From Amorphophallus konjac (taxonomy: Eukaryota > Streptophyta > Magnoliopsida > Alismatales > Araceae), in contig CM040125.1 of the NCBI GenBank assembly GCA_022559845.1, forward strand, positions 285,868,200 to 285,932,199: DNA of 64,000 nucleotides, given 5' to 3'. The position numbers were made by a program, and so were the translations under genes. Below, piece by piece: positions 1-10,192 of this stretch. Within the stretch, counting starts at the first letter, position 1. Each line of letters begins with the position of its first letter. Below the pieces are notes generated by a model that made no database searches, had not been told where the DNA came from, and saw only the letters and a program-made list of their open reading frames with translations.

Positions 1-1185
1 CGGCTTGGTAAGCTCGTAGAACGGCTTGCATCTTTGTGAATGCTGGGAAATAAATCGGCGAATAAATTGCAACCTCCCGATCAAACCTCAAACTTCTTTC
101 AAATTCCTGGGAGGCGGCATTGCTCTTATGGCCTTCACCTTGTTGGGATCAATCTCAATACCCCTCTTACTTACAATGAATCCAAGCAACTTCCCTGATG
201 AAACACCAAATACGCACTTCTTAGGGTTCATTTTCAATTGATACTCCCATGCCCTTTGCAAGACTTTGGTTAGAACCCCGGGATGCTCAATCCTTGTTCT
301 CGATTTTACTACCAGGTCGTCAACATACACCTCTATATAAATGTGGATCATATCATGAAAAATTGCTATCATAGCCCTCTGATAGGTGGCTCCAGCATTC
401 TTAAGTCCAAATGACATGACCACATAGCAATAAGCTCCCCATGGTGTAGTGAACGATGTTTTCTCTTGATCCTCAGCCAAGCGAATCTGATTATAACCCA
501 AAAAACCATCCATGAAGGAGAGAGTCTCATATCCTGCCGTGTTCTCAATCAAAACATCAATATGAGGGAGGGGGAAGTCATCTTTAGGACACACGCGGTT
601 GAGGTCCCGAAAGTCTACGCAAATTCGAACCTTTCCATCTTTCTTCATAACTGGGACAATGTTAGCCACCCAATTGGGATAGAGGACAACTCTAACAAAT
701 CTGGCCTTATGCAGCTTATCGACCTCTTCTTTCATTTTTAATGCCATATTAGGGTGGAAACGTCGCAACCGCTGCTTGATTGGAGTGGACCCTGGCTTAA
801 GTGTAAGTCGATGTTCAACGAGCGCAGGGTCTAGTCCAGGGATATCTTCATAACTCCACGCAAACGTGTCCTTGTATTCTTAAAGTACCAAAATAAGCTC
901 CTCCTCTTCGGATGGCGGTAAGTTCTTTGAAATGAGGACAATCCTAGGGTCTTCTTCAGTACCCAAATTTATTTCTTTGGTAGGCTCTTCTACTGAGGCT
1001 GATGGTTCATCAAATCTCCTCATGCCACTAGCAAAGGCATCGGCCTCGTCCTCATATTCTTCATATCTTTCATCCCCCTCTTCAATAGGGTCTTCATAAT
1101 TCATTATTTCATAAACGCCAAAACCCTCATTAAAAGCACATGTATCCTCATATTCTATCTCTGGCAGGATAATCGAGTTTTCCAA
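1..1185 (-). pseudogene. pol: Reverse transcriptase part of Ogre/Tat-like pol (broken)
   Basis: This stretch would copy the element RNA into DNA. The longest open stretch (88-768, 226 aa) carries the RT palm: VDFRDLN near residue 51, FPLPHID near 65, FGLKNAGATYQ near 120 and the catalytic YVDD at 148-151. A second open stretch (880-1185) is an acidic linker rich in Glu and Asp. Between them the same protein continues through a stop near 880. Below base 88 the RT connection domain continues after another stop to the window edge. Both stops are one C-to-T step from Gln or Arg codons. RNase H and integrase are not visible. The family call is secure; coding capacity is lost. Confidence 0.88.
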
Positions 1186-1488
1186 AAATTCGGGAAGCGC
1201 TAAACATGCACGTCATCTTATAGCTAACTCCAACAAGAATCTACGGGGATCTGCTTACCCTTGGATCTCTTATGTGAAGCTACCTAATGATTTTAAACAC
1301 CAGAAGAGAAATAACAACTAGCCTGATCACTAGAATTCAATAAAGGTGAAGGAGGAGAGGAAAAAGCGGGTACAGGAGGTGATATAGACGAAGTCCCCTC
1401 ACCGGAGGGGTAGGGGAGGTCACTTAATGAATCTGGGAAGAGCGGCCCCGGAATCGGGACACACTCAGGAAGAAGATAGGAGGTCTCC
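1186..1488 (-). other. Degenerate protease-RT linker of the Ogre-like pol
   Basis: Frames are broken here. A 109-aa Pro/Ser-rich open stretch (1293-1622) overlaps the 3' end of the protease frame and probably marks a frameshift inside the linker between protease and RT. No catalytic motif is visible. Confidence 0.45.
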
Positions 1489-3324
1489 TCAATGGAGATG
1501 GATTGGGCAGTTTGAATTTTGGCATTTTTTTTCATTTTCAAGGAGAAAGCAATGAGAGGGTAAAATAGGGGGGAGTGTTGAAATTGACAGATCGTCAAAG
1601 GATTGGGTGAATGATGACCCACGCGGGGGTGTAATGGAGAGTTTTAAAAATTGCTCGAGGAGCAAGGGAGGGATCGGAAGAGAAACTTGAAACGAATTCG
1701 AAGAAAACTTTATTAAGACTGCAGGTGGTCTGGGAATATCTGAAAAAAACACTTGATCAATTAAACGGACAACAGCCGTTGGATGAATGGATTTGGTAAA
1801 GAAAATGCCGGCCCACAGCCTATCTGTGTTGAAGCCTTCCTCAAACGACACATCAGGCTCCCCAGTATCTTTATAGTTACTCAGAAGTTGCCTCTTGTAT
1901 GTGATTACTGATGGCTTCTCAATTAGCTCGTGAATCAACGGTGGCCATTCTGGATCAGTCGGCATGAAGAGACGACTTAGGGCAATGGAGATATCATTCA
2001 TGTCGAACCATATGTACCAGTCACATTCAGGGTCATCCATCTTTCTCCGCTTGTCTGGCCTTAATGACTCCAATGCTTTATATGTGGCTAACGGTGCTAT
2101 ATGGCGAGCAAACTGCCGTGCATGCACATCTTGGCAATCCAGCATAGAAGTAATTACCGTTGTCTGCTCATTATCATTTTGAATACCCCCTGTTACAAAA
2201 TGTGTCTGTAGGGTCCATGTGAGAGGTTGCCGGTCCATTTTGAGAGTGGAAGTCATGACGGCCCACGGCTCTTTTTCATCTTTGTTTGGTGCTTTATACC
2301 CTAGGCCACCTCGGTGAGTCATCTTTTGAGGCTTGACAGGATTGACTCTCCCTTGATGATTGACACCCAAGCCTTCGCCAGTTCTATACCCCATTTTCAT
2401 CAGAATGTTCCATCTTGGCGTATTCATCAAACCTTTCTTCTTCTTGCTTGTGGATGGTTGTAGTAACATTTGAGTGGTAGGAGGGGTTAAAGGGGATGAT
2501 CTTACCAAATCTTGCCGCAGATCGGCAACATCCAAAACTGAAAGCAAAGGCCTATTGGAAGGCCACATAGAAGGCACTGATGTTTCAGAATGTATGTCTT
2601 CGGTTGGCAAGATGGGCATGCTAGTGACTTTAATGATGCGCCCTTTGTGTGGAAACTTTATGCATTGATGATTTGTCGAAGGCACAGCGTCAAGTTCTTG
2701 AATGTACGGGCGACCCAAAATTCCATTAAAGGTCGGGTCCATGTCTAGAATATGGAAATCTACTGTGACTGAGACTTGCCCCAGACCAACTTTTAGAGTA
2801 ATCATTCCTAATGGTGGCTTTCTAGTGTTGTCATAAGCTGTGACGGTAATTGTAGACGGCCTGATCTGACTTTCCGGGATGCCACACATTTTCAAAGTGC
2901 TTGGCGGCAGAATATTAATAGATGCCCCAGTATCAACCAAACATTGTTTCATGGCTATCTTATTGATATCAATGGTGATGCACAGTGCATACTTCCTGGC
3001 TGGCTGCGGAGCCAATTCATGTTCATAAAAAGTGATGGCCGGGTGATTGTTAGCTGGATTTAAAACAGTGGTGACTTGTTCGGCTGGAATATCTTCATTC
3101 ACCATTACTCTTTGCAGATATTGTTTCAAAGCTTGCTGATGTGTGGTAGATCTCTTGATCAATTCCAAGATAGAAATACGGGCCGGTGTTCTGTCCAAAT
3201 GCTTCAATAAATCATATTCCGTGCCCGGTGTAGACTCTTGTTCTTGTTCTCCTTGTTCTTGTGTTGGCTCCAGCTCCCGTTGGGGAAACACTCGGTGAAA
3301 CATCCGTCCGCTATGGAGCACCAT
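1489..3324 (-). pseudogene. pol: Retroviral-type aspartic protease with downstream G-patch-like domain
   Basis: A 611-aa open stretch read from 3324. The protease active site DTGAS is at residues 131-135 and the flap-distal ILGRPYI motif at 202-208, which together define a retropepsin that cleaves Gag-Pol. At about residues 306-345 follows a Gly-rich segment (MGYRTGEGLG, then GGLGYK) that matches the G-patch, an RNA-binding module known between protease and RT in Ogre/Tat and related polyproteins. The last roughly 40 residues do not resemble pol and probably lie after a frameshift. The chosen start is simply the first Met of the open frame; in the live element this would be an internal part of a Gag-Pol product. 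Confidence 0.85.
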
Positions 3325-5779
3325 AGTTCTTGGAGCCTCTGTCGGGCTTGGAGTGGGTAAAGGGGTGGAGGAAGTAGAGGGAGCGGTGTTGGGTGTAGGT
3401 GCAGGAATGGTGGGAGGAGGGGTTCTTATAAGAGGCCTCGCCGGCTGGGGTTTATCAGAATGTGGTGACGGGGATTAGGTAACAAGGAGGGGCCTTGGAA
3501 TCGTAGTAGTGGTAGCTGGAGGTGGAACGGGAGGAGCGACGGCTGCCGGTGAATTGCGGATAAGGGGAGGTCTATTTGGTGGAGGGTTTTGGGGTGATGG
3601 AGAATTTGTGGATTGGCGTAAAAGAAGAGGCCGTGAAGGGATAATATTGTCATTGAGTGGCCCTGAAGAACGTATGAGGGGACGTTGTGGTTGGGAAGGG
3701 GGGATAGGCTGATGCCTTCTTAACAATGATGGTGGTTATGGTGGGTTGGAATTTTGGTTAATAGCCCCGACAGAGGTGTTTTCATTATGCCAAATTTGCC
3801 CCCTCTCCACTTCATGGATCGAGGTGACAAGATTCACTTGTTGATTTGGAACCGGGTGCTCCGGTAGCGGATTGTTAACAATCCCCATATTGGGTTGGGG
3901 TGCAGGAGCCTTTTGTTGCTGGAAGGCTTGTTGTTGTTTACTGTGCTGCTGATGCTGTTGAGACGATGGTTGCCGAGGAGACCTTCGGGTCTTTAGAGTA
4001 GCAATAACTTTCCTCATCTCATCCCAATCAATCTCACCTTGGTCATTCATGTCATGTATGTAATCCTTGAAATGAAAGCAATGATCAATATTGTGCCCCG
4101 GCTGTCGGTGGAAGACGCAATATCGGGAGGTGTCTACATGTTGCAACCATATTGCTCTTTCTTTTGGCAATGTGAGCAGGTTGGCGGCCATGAGGGCATT
4201 AAAGATGTCTAATAGGCTTTCAGGTAGAGGGGAGTATTATGCCCTTCGAGGACCCAATGGCCTTCTGGATTGTTGAAATTGTTGCGGTGCATAATTGGCC
4301 GGTGGGGGCATTTGGTGATATTGTGGGGTTTGATTTTGTGGAGCAAAGTAAGGTTGTTGTTGAGGAGGTGGAGGAGGCTGTAAGGTCTAAGGAGGGTTGT
4401 TATTTGGCTGGTGGACTTGACTCTGGAAGGCGGGCTGTTGTGGTGATGGCCCTTGGTTCGGAGGGTGGCGGAAGGGTGCGGAATTGCCGAACGCACTCAC
4501 CTGCTCGTTAGTAACAGTTCCTTCGGTGGTCGCACCAGTATTGCCAATGTTGACATTCCTCTTTATCACCTTCGGCCTTGGCTCGAACATGCTCATAATT
4601 GGCGAATCTTTCATTTGCGTTTGTATATATCTAGCTCTTTCATAGAGCTCCTCCATAGTGCTTAATTTATTCATGGCCAAAATATGACGGAATTGCGGAG
4701 TGGAGTTTGAAATAATCATTTTGACTTGTTCCGTCTTGACAACGTGTCTTTTAGCTTCTCGGCCATGGCCCTCCACCTATCAGAAAATGAGACGAAGTCC
4801 TCCTCGGGCTTCATCTTCTCAGCAACCAAATCAATAACAGACAAGGAGGGACCCACACGGTCCTTATATTTTGTATGAACTTCTGTTGAACTATATCAAA
4901 ATCGCCGGCATCGACCGGCTCTAGGGAATAAAATCATTCAAGTGCTGGGCCGTCCAAAGACCGTCTAAAGAGATAAGCCAACGAATTCTTATTATCTTGC
5001 CAAAATGATGCTTCATACATAAAGTCCTTCAAATGGATGTTTGGGTTGCCCGTGCCATTATACTGTCGGAAATTCGGCATTTCAGACGGTGGTAGATGAA
5101 AAACCGGCATAGGGGGAAGCATGATCTCGGGAGCAATCTTGGATGCAGTGACCCTCTTAAGTTGTTCCTCCATACTAGCCATCTTTTGGAGGAGCAGAGC
5201 ATGGCTATCAGACTCGGCTGGGGCCTGATGAAAAGAGTGTTGGTTTGTCATAGGCCTTCTTAAAATTTGGGAAACAAGAGGTTGTTGAGGCCTAGCAACG
5301 GAGTGACTTGCTGGCTGGGCCGGCATAGTCATAACAGGGGTTGATGGGCGCGAGGGCACTCTAGGGACGACCGCCGGGTCGTTGGGGGAATTAACGGAGT
5401 GGCCACCCATGGCCTGGGGAGGGTTAGAAGATGACGGGATGAACTTTCCTTTTAGGAGGGCGGCTTGAGATGCCTGACGCTGGGAGTCATCCAGCTGAGC
5501 AATAGTTTTGAGAAACTCATTAAAATTAAAAGAAGGGGAAGTGTCCCCGGGAGTATTCTGAGTAGTAGGTTGGGCCTGGGAAGAAGGCTCAACCTCCAAA
5601 GCAGTAGTGGTGGCGTCCACCATGTGGACCTGATTAGAAGGAGAATGGTAGTTTTCTTCATAATAAACAGAATCCTGGGAAGGAATCTCATAGAACGGGT
5701 CAGAGTGACCCTCCTCGTAACCGTCATAAGTGTACCCGTAGTTGGCCATATTGATAATTTTACCTGAACGCAATTTCAT
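3325..5779 (-). pseudogene. gag: gag of the Ogre/Tat-like element (broken)
   Basis: Gag starts at the Met codon ending at 5779 (first residues MKLRSGK). Three open pieces follow: 4934-5779 (281 aa, Pro/Gln-rich N-terminus, ending in the gag core wording around PNFRQYNGTGNP), 4387-4776 (129 aa, capsid-like) and 3736-4191 (151 aa). The last carries a zinc-knuckle-like CVFH...GH...C signature followed by a Gln-rich tail. A Pro-rich stretch (3426-3726) bridges to the protease. Gag coats the RNA in cytoplasmic particles. The stop after 4934 is a TGG-to-TGA type change; at least one frameshift lies between the pieces. Confidence 0.8.
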
Positions 5780-6036
5780 ACTTAAGGAGAAAGGGATAAA
5801 TTTCTGACAATAAGATATAACCCAAAAGATATCACCTTTTCAAGCAAAAGAAACACCCAAGTTATAATGAGCGCAAACTTTTAAGATCTCTTTTGAAAAT
5901 TATGGTGAGTTCAATATTGGGTTCTCTCTTTTGAAGGTGGATCCTGGTTGAAAATTCGGGTATAATCTCCGGGTTTCTAGATTTTTCTCTCTCCTTTCCA
6001 ACGTATGGGTGAACTATACTCTGGATACTTCAATGG

Positions 6037-6142
6037 TACAACCTGCCTGGCGTCCGTGAGGGAATCCACGGGTGCGAGGACTTACGGAGGCTTGGCTTAG
6101 GAATTCCCGGTCCAAAGAGACGGAATGCTCAATGGAGGGTCC
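6037..6142 (-). other. Leader block shared with 36521-36628
   Basis: Read on the minus strand, this segment shares CATTCCGT, CCTCCGTAAGTC, TGGATTCCCTCA and GGTTGTAC, in that order and at similar spacing, with plus-strand 36521-36628. GTAAGT (minus, 6080-6085) looks like a splice donor. In both places the block lies downstream of TGACGCC-type hairpins. Confidence 0.65.
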
Positions 6143-6322
6143 TTCCTTTACCAAGATGGGTGTAACTCCTAAAAGGTGTGGAGATAGGAGGTCTCCCAAA
6201 CCGTATGCAGAGATGAATGCAAATAGGTAGTGTCAAACAACAAATATATAATCAGTCAAGTAAACAGACAAAATGATCAGTTCTGTGGGAATGAGCACTT
6301 CTGTGGGCACAGAACAAAAAGA

Positions 6323-6634
6323 CGACCCAGGGAAGGTCGCTAAATGAATAAACATCGCCTGGATTGTAGGCGCTAATTTCTGCGAACAATGGAAATGACA
6401 CCTCTGGGCAGGGGCGTGAAGCACTGTAAATAATATTCAGGAAATAACCAAATCACCAATAATGAAGAAAATGACGCCTTGATCTAAGGCGTCCAATGAG
6501 AAAATGACGTCCGGGATTTGTGGCGTCAAAACAAATACACAGTGATCGAGCAACGGCAGAGTGAACAGTAGCAATGCAAATGACGCCTTTCTGTAAGGCG
6601 TTTTATGAAGAAATGACGCCTCTGTAAAAGGCGT
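6323..6634 (-). repeat. Dispersed TGACGCC...GGCGTCA hairpins in the leader
   Basis: About seven short inverted repeats spaced irregularly. Clear ones are 6323-6339 (CGACC/GGTCG), 6356-6372 (CGCCT/AGGCG), 6473-6493 (8-bp stem GACGCCTT, 5-nt loop), 6505-6528, 6583-6601 (ACGCCTT/AAGGCGT) and 6616-6634. At 6398-6417 the mismatch on the plus strand is a G-U pair on the minus (transcript) strand. Confidence 0.75.
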
Positions 6635-6745
6635 GAATTATAAAATGACCGCAGCAAGGAGGGCGTTATTTCAGTTCAAAGAACCGACAGCCCTGGCAAT
6701 CAGACAGAAATCAGAAATCACAAATAAAGGCTAATCAGTGGAGGT

Positions 6746-7004
6746 GTGCACGCGGTGCACAATGGGGAGTATGCTACGTGGAGCACAAGGGAGGGACACG
6801 TGAGGGTGTCAAAGGAGGGGCACCGAAGGCGCCAATGGGAGGGTGCTACGTGGAGCACAATGGAGGGGTACGCGAGGGTACCAAAGGAGGGACACGCGAG
6901 GGTGTCAATGGAGGGTGCTACGTGGAGCACAATGGAGGGACACACGAGGGTGTCAATGGGAGGGGCACGCGAGGGCGCCGAAGGGAGTGTGCTACGTGGA
7001 GCAC
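6746..7004 (-). repeat. Tandem array of 5-bp-stem hairpins beside the PBS
   Basis: Eleven short inverted repeats in 259 bp, each with a 5-bp stem and a loop of 5 or 6 nt. Stems read on the plus strand: GTGCA/TGCAC (6746), ATGCT/AGCAC (6771), GACAC/GTGTC (6795), GGCAC/GCGCC (6819), GTGCT/AGCAC (6843), GGTAC/GTACC (6867), GACAC/GTGTC (6891), GTGCT/AGCAC (6915), GACAC/GTGTC (6939), GGCAC/GCGCC (6964), GTGCT/AGCAC (6989). Starts are about 24 bp apart. Stem mismatches on the plus strand become G-U pairs on the transcribed minus strand. The small ORFs over this array are by-products of the repeat. Confidence 0.85.
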
Positions 7005-7037
7005 ATGGGAGGGGTAATCAAACTAAAAACACAAGAA

Positions 7038-7055
7038 GTCCCACCGTGATCGCCA
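7038..7055 (-). other. Primer binding site of the Ogre-like element
   Basis: On the minus strand, TGGCGATCACGGTGGGAC lies three bases downstream of the LTR end (...CTACA). The TGGCG(N)nGTGGGA form resembles PBSs of Tat/Ogre elements. Confidence 0.65.
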
Positions 7056-7058
7056 ATT

Positions 7059-7748
7059 TGTAGATTATGAAAAATCCACTTAAGGAAAAAAAGAAGAAGA
7101 AAAGGGAAAATATGAGGGGATGAATGGGAGCATGCGTAGGATGCTGAGGGGAATGTGATCGCCAGAGGGGTTACCTCAAAGAAGAAAAGAATGATCGCAT
7201 GTACCTTGTGTTTAACGGGGGAGATTGTAGATCCTTTCTTCCTCCTTCTACCGGCCGGCCGATGAAGGGGGTTCTTAGCTTTGATTACCTTGCAAGAACA
7301 CACACAAAGAAAACAATGACAAGAATGGATTAGCCAAAAGGGTGTAGCATCAATGTTCTAAAAATATGAAATCAATTAAATTGAGCATGAACACACCTTG
7401 TGTGTTTTGATTTTAAAACCCCTAAGAGGAGCAACAAGGTTTTAAAAATATGGATGAATATGCTAATGCAACAAGATAGATGTGATGTTGGATCTAGCAA
7501 AATACTAGAGGAAGGGATATGTGATGATGATATGGTAATGACAAGAGCAAATAAACAAGCTAAAAGGGAGGGTTCCTTTCTGCTGTGCGTGCAGCAGTGA
7601 AGGGAAGAAAGGAGTCTTCAATATGCAAGAGAGGTAGCAGAGGTTCGTCCGTGAAAGAGAGGAATCCACCAGGAAGAAGAGAAAACAACCTGCAATCAAA
7701 TAAAACACTCTCCTCTCTGTCAGCTCTCTCCTTCTTCTTCTTCTCATG
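7059..7748 (-). repeat. 5' LTR of the Ogre-like element, inner part
   Basis: On the plus strand the LTR begins with TGTAGATTATG next to the PBS. It is cut at 7748 by the chromovirus insertion and continues at 15326. Joined, the LTR is about 1.35 kb with TG...CA ends. Confidence 0.7.
7744..7748. repeat. Target-site duplication TCATG, left copy
   Basis: TCATG immediately precedes the chromovirus LTR; the identical right copy is at 15321-15325. Confidence 0.9.
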
Positions 7749-8055
7749 TGATGGGGGCATCTCTCGCCCCATATATTTTCAAAGCCCCGGTTGCCCGCCA
7801 GCATGGTTCCATTACATCCGTCACATTTTTCTAAGTCAATTCATGTAACTTTCATATTTTCTTTGAGTCATAATTATGTAATTTTCCTTTTATTTGAGTC
7901 TTGTACCTAGGTTAATGAGTCATTTACCTAGGTTAAGTGTCATAGATTAGTTTATGGGCCCAATTCATTGGGCTTGGCCCAAGGGCACCCCCCCTTCCCT
8001 TGGTTATTTGTCATTGTGTTAAGAGTCAAGGTCTTTTGTAGAAATGTGGGTTGCC

Positions 8056-8063
8056 TATATATA
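8056..8063 (+). promoter_or_regulatory. TATA box of the 5' LTR
   Basis: TATATATA inside CCTATATATAGG. The same palindrome occurs in the 3' LTR (one base changed) and in both LTRs of chromovirus Z. Transcription would start about 30 bp downstream. Confidence 0.7.
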
Positions 8064-8208
8064 GGACCCCATTTCCTCCATTTGAACTAATGAATCAATG
8101 AATGAAAAACTTGCCATTTTGAGAGTTCAAACTTCTTATCTAGTGGAGAGATTCCATTATTTGGGTGAGAGACCCTAGGGGAGAGATTCCCCACCCATCC
8201 CTTTCTTA

Positions 8209-8740
8209 ATTTCTCTCTTTCACTCTCCTTTCTCTCTCCTCCACACTCAATTTCGAAAATTTTCTCTCTCATCCCCTCCCAACCACCTCCACCCTCCCAC
8301 CTACCTCCATTAACTCCTCTACAACTTCCAACAAGCCATCATTACTTCCCCCTAGTCCCAATAGACCCTCCACCAATCCACACCCCACCTTCCAACCCCC
8401 AACTACCCATCCCCTTCCCCAAGCAGCCCTCCACCTTCCCAAGGCACCTCTTCCCATCTCCAAGACCACCATTGATCACCCCACATTAAAGGAAATTCAA
8501 ACTCACATTCCCTCCACCCACTTGTGCCCCCCTCACCTTCCCCCTTCTCCCTCCAAGCCCAAATTCGTAGCTCCTCCTCCCACCACCTGTTAGACCCCCT
8601 TCCAGACCCTATTCTTCCCCCCCCCCCCACACCTTGGAACACCCCCTCCTAGACCCCCTCACAGCCAAGGTTCTCCCCACACTCATCCACCTCCATTTCC
8701 CCTCCCATATACCCCATTTCCCCCCATCATCTTCAACCTC
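8209..8740 (+). other. G-poor, C-rich leader segment within the LTR
   Basis: About 530 bp almost free of G on the plus (transcript) strand, mostly C, T and A. It lies just downstream of the TATA box, so it would form the start of the element RNA. The counterpart in the 3' LTR is 13380-13960, and chromovirus Z has the same feature. Confidence 0.75.
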
Positions 8741-9541
8741 CAGATTTCAGTTCGCAGGCAGTAGAAGAGTAGCAGATTGTAGAGGAGACCCTGACCACAT
8801 CCTAGAGAATCTGAAAGCCCAAGAGATATCCACGGAAGCGTCTACCGGTCTTCTTCGCAACGGCGGTGGTTTCATCATCATCCAAGCTGTGTACTGCCCG
8901 GGAGCTCCGTTCTCCCACAACTACGCAGAGCTGCCCTTGCTGAGTACCAGAACCAGAGTAGAAGCTTCCCCACGACGAACCTCCAAAGAATCAGATCAAG
9001 AGCTCTTCTGTAAAGTTCTTCCTCTCCCTGTCTACTTTCAGAATCAAGAAGCAGAACTCCGTTCAGAATCATGTAGCAAGAGTTATCTATTTTTCCCTCA
9101 GCTACGTAGTTCTGGTACCCACAGTCTGTACCGACCTGTCAGCCGTGTTCAGAGTCCCTTGGCCTTCTCCGGCATCGTTTAGCTTCCCCGTCAGTTTTTT
9201 GGCGAAGAAGGCTCGTCCACGGTTCCAATGACTCCAACGGTGCATGATTCCGAGTTCGGGAGCTGTCGAGACATCCTCTGCAACCTGCTGTTGGAAATCA
9301 GGAGCTGCTAGTCCGAGAGTCTGCCTCCCTGTTCGGGCCGCCACCCAGACCGGCATCGACGACAGAAGAAATTAAAAAAAATTGGACGACTTCCCCTGCC
9401 TCCTACGAAGATTTCCCAGGTGGTTTCGCCCCCAACAAAATTCGGTAGCAGCTGTAGCAGTCAACTCTTCAGTCACATGTCAGCACCCACAGAACCGGGC
9501 AGAATCGGCAACCTCCCGTCTTCGGTGTTCCTTTCTCCAAT

Positions 9542-9770
9542 TCCCCTCCCCGCTTGGCCGGCTGAAGGCCCCTCCCTGCGTGGAGGTAGTTTTGGCTATA
9601 ATATCCATTAACCCCCACCCCAAGGTCCCCCTCCTGCGAGAGGAGTAGTGTTGTAATTAGATTGAGCAGGTCAAGATACACCACCGCGACGTGTGGGGAT
9701 CTACTCGTCTCCCTGCTCGCCCTCGTCTCCGAGCGGGACCGGTTTCTTCAAACCGGTCGAGTAAGTGCTC
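9542..9770 (+). other. Conserved structured block in the LTR with splice-donor-like site
   Basis: 9542-9595 is almost identical to 44677-44730 (minus) in chromovirus Z, although most of the two LTRs has diverged. It contains short inverted repeats (GGCC...GGCC; CCTCC with loop CTGCGT and GGAGG). Further on, 9737-9758 is a perfect 9-bp hairpin (stem GACCGGTTT/AAACCGGTC, loop CTTC), followed two bases later by GTAAGT (9761-9766), a plant splice-donor consensus. Confidence 0.75.
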
Positions 9771-10123
9771 AAACCTCACTCCCTTTAGTGCTTATCTTTC
9801 AATATTAGTTCTTAGTTCCGCTGGCCGTGAGAGTGAGAGCTTGATCCTCAAGCCCCGTTGTCTTGAGTGATCACCGTGGGAAGAGAATAACCGGTGCCAT
9901 TCGCACTTTGTCAGCCCTATTGAATTGGGCATCCACATCCATTGGGAATCAAATCTTGGCCTTGCTGGCCCTCTACCAGCAAGGGTCCAACCCCTCAACC
10001 TCACCTTGGCATTGCCAAGTTACCCCGGGACTTGGGTGAGCGACGGGAGAGCGGTGGCCCAAATTGGCCCTTTTGATTGTGAATGTGCTTGCTTGTCTAA
10101 GTCCTAGGGGGTATCACATCAAT

Positions 10124-10135
10124 TGGTATCAGAGC
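10124..10135 (+). other. Primer binding site, initiator tRNA-Met type
   Basis: TGGTATCAGAGC, two bases after the LTR end; the standard plant tRNA-iMet PBS. Confidence 0.95.
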
Positions 10136-10192
10136 AAGTTTTAGACTTGTCTCTACTAAGTCTAGTCCTTGGGCACTTTTGCATTCATCAAC

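Larger units (their letters stand above)
5780..7037 (-). other. Untranslated leader of the Ogre-like element
   Basis: About 1.26 kb between the PBS and the gag start, with no credible ORF. In transcription order it holds an array of 5-bp-stem hairpins (7004-6746), a looser array of TGACGCC/GGCGTCA-type hairpins (6634-6323), and a block of about 106 nt (6142-6037) shared with the solo-LTR-like element at 34314-38005. Long leaders are usual in Ogre/Tat elements; this degree of inverted-repeat content is not something I can attribute to a known signal. Confidence 0.7.
7749..10121 (+). repeat. 5' LTR of the non-autonomous chromovirus
   Basis: 2373 bp from TGATGGGGGC to CACATCA, matched by 12929-15320. 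It contains a TATA box (8056), a long G-poor stretch (8209-8740) and a structured block (9542-9770) also found in chromovirus Z. Confidence 0.92.

Noticed and set aside
4239..4511. Plus-strand ORFs opposite the Ogre-like gag and protease (also 2474-2668 and 3509-3712)
   Set aside because: Shadows of the minus-strand coding frames.
6746..7004. CRISPR-like array
   Set aside because: Units are about 24 bp with no constant repeat/spacer division, there are no cas genes, and the surroundings are a plant retrotransposon.
8634..9182. 182-aa open frame inside the chromovirus LTR (also 14172-14810)
   Set aside because: The frame is not kept between the two LTR copies and has no known domain; it lies in untranslated leader sequence.
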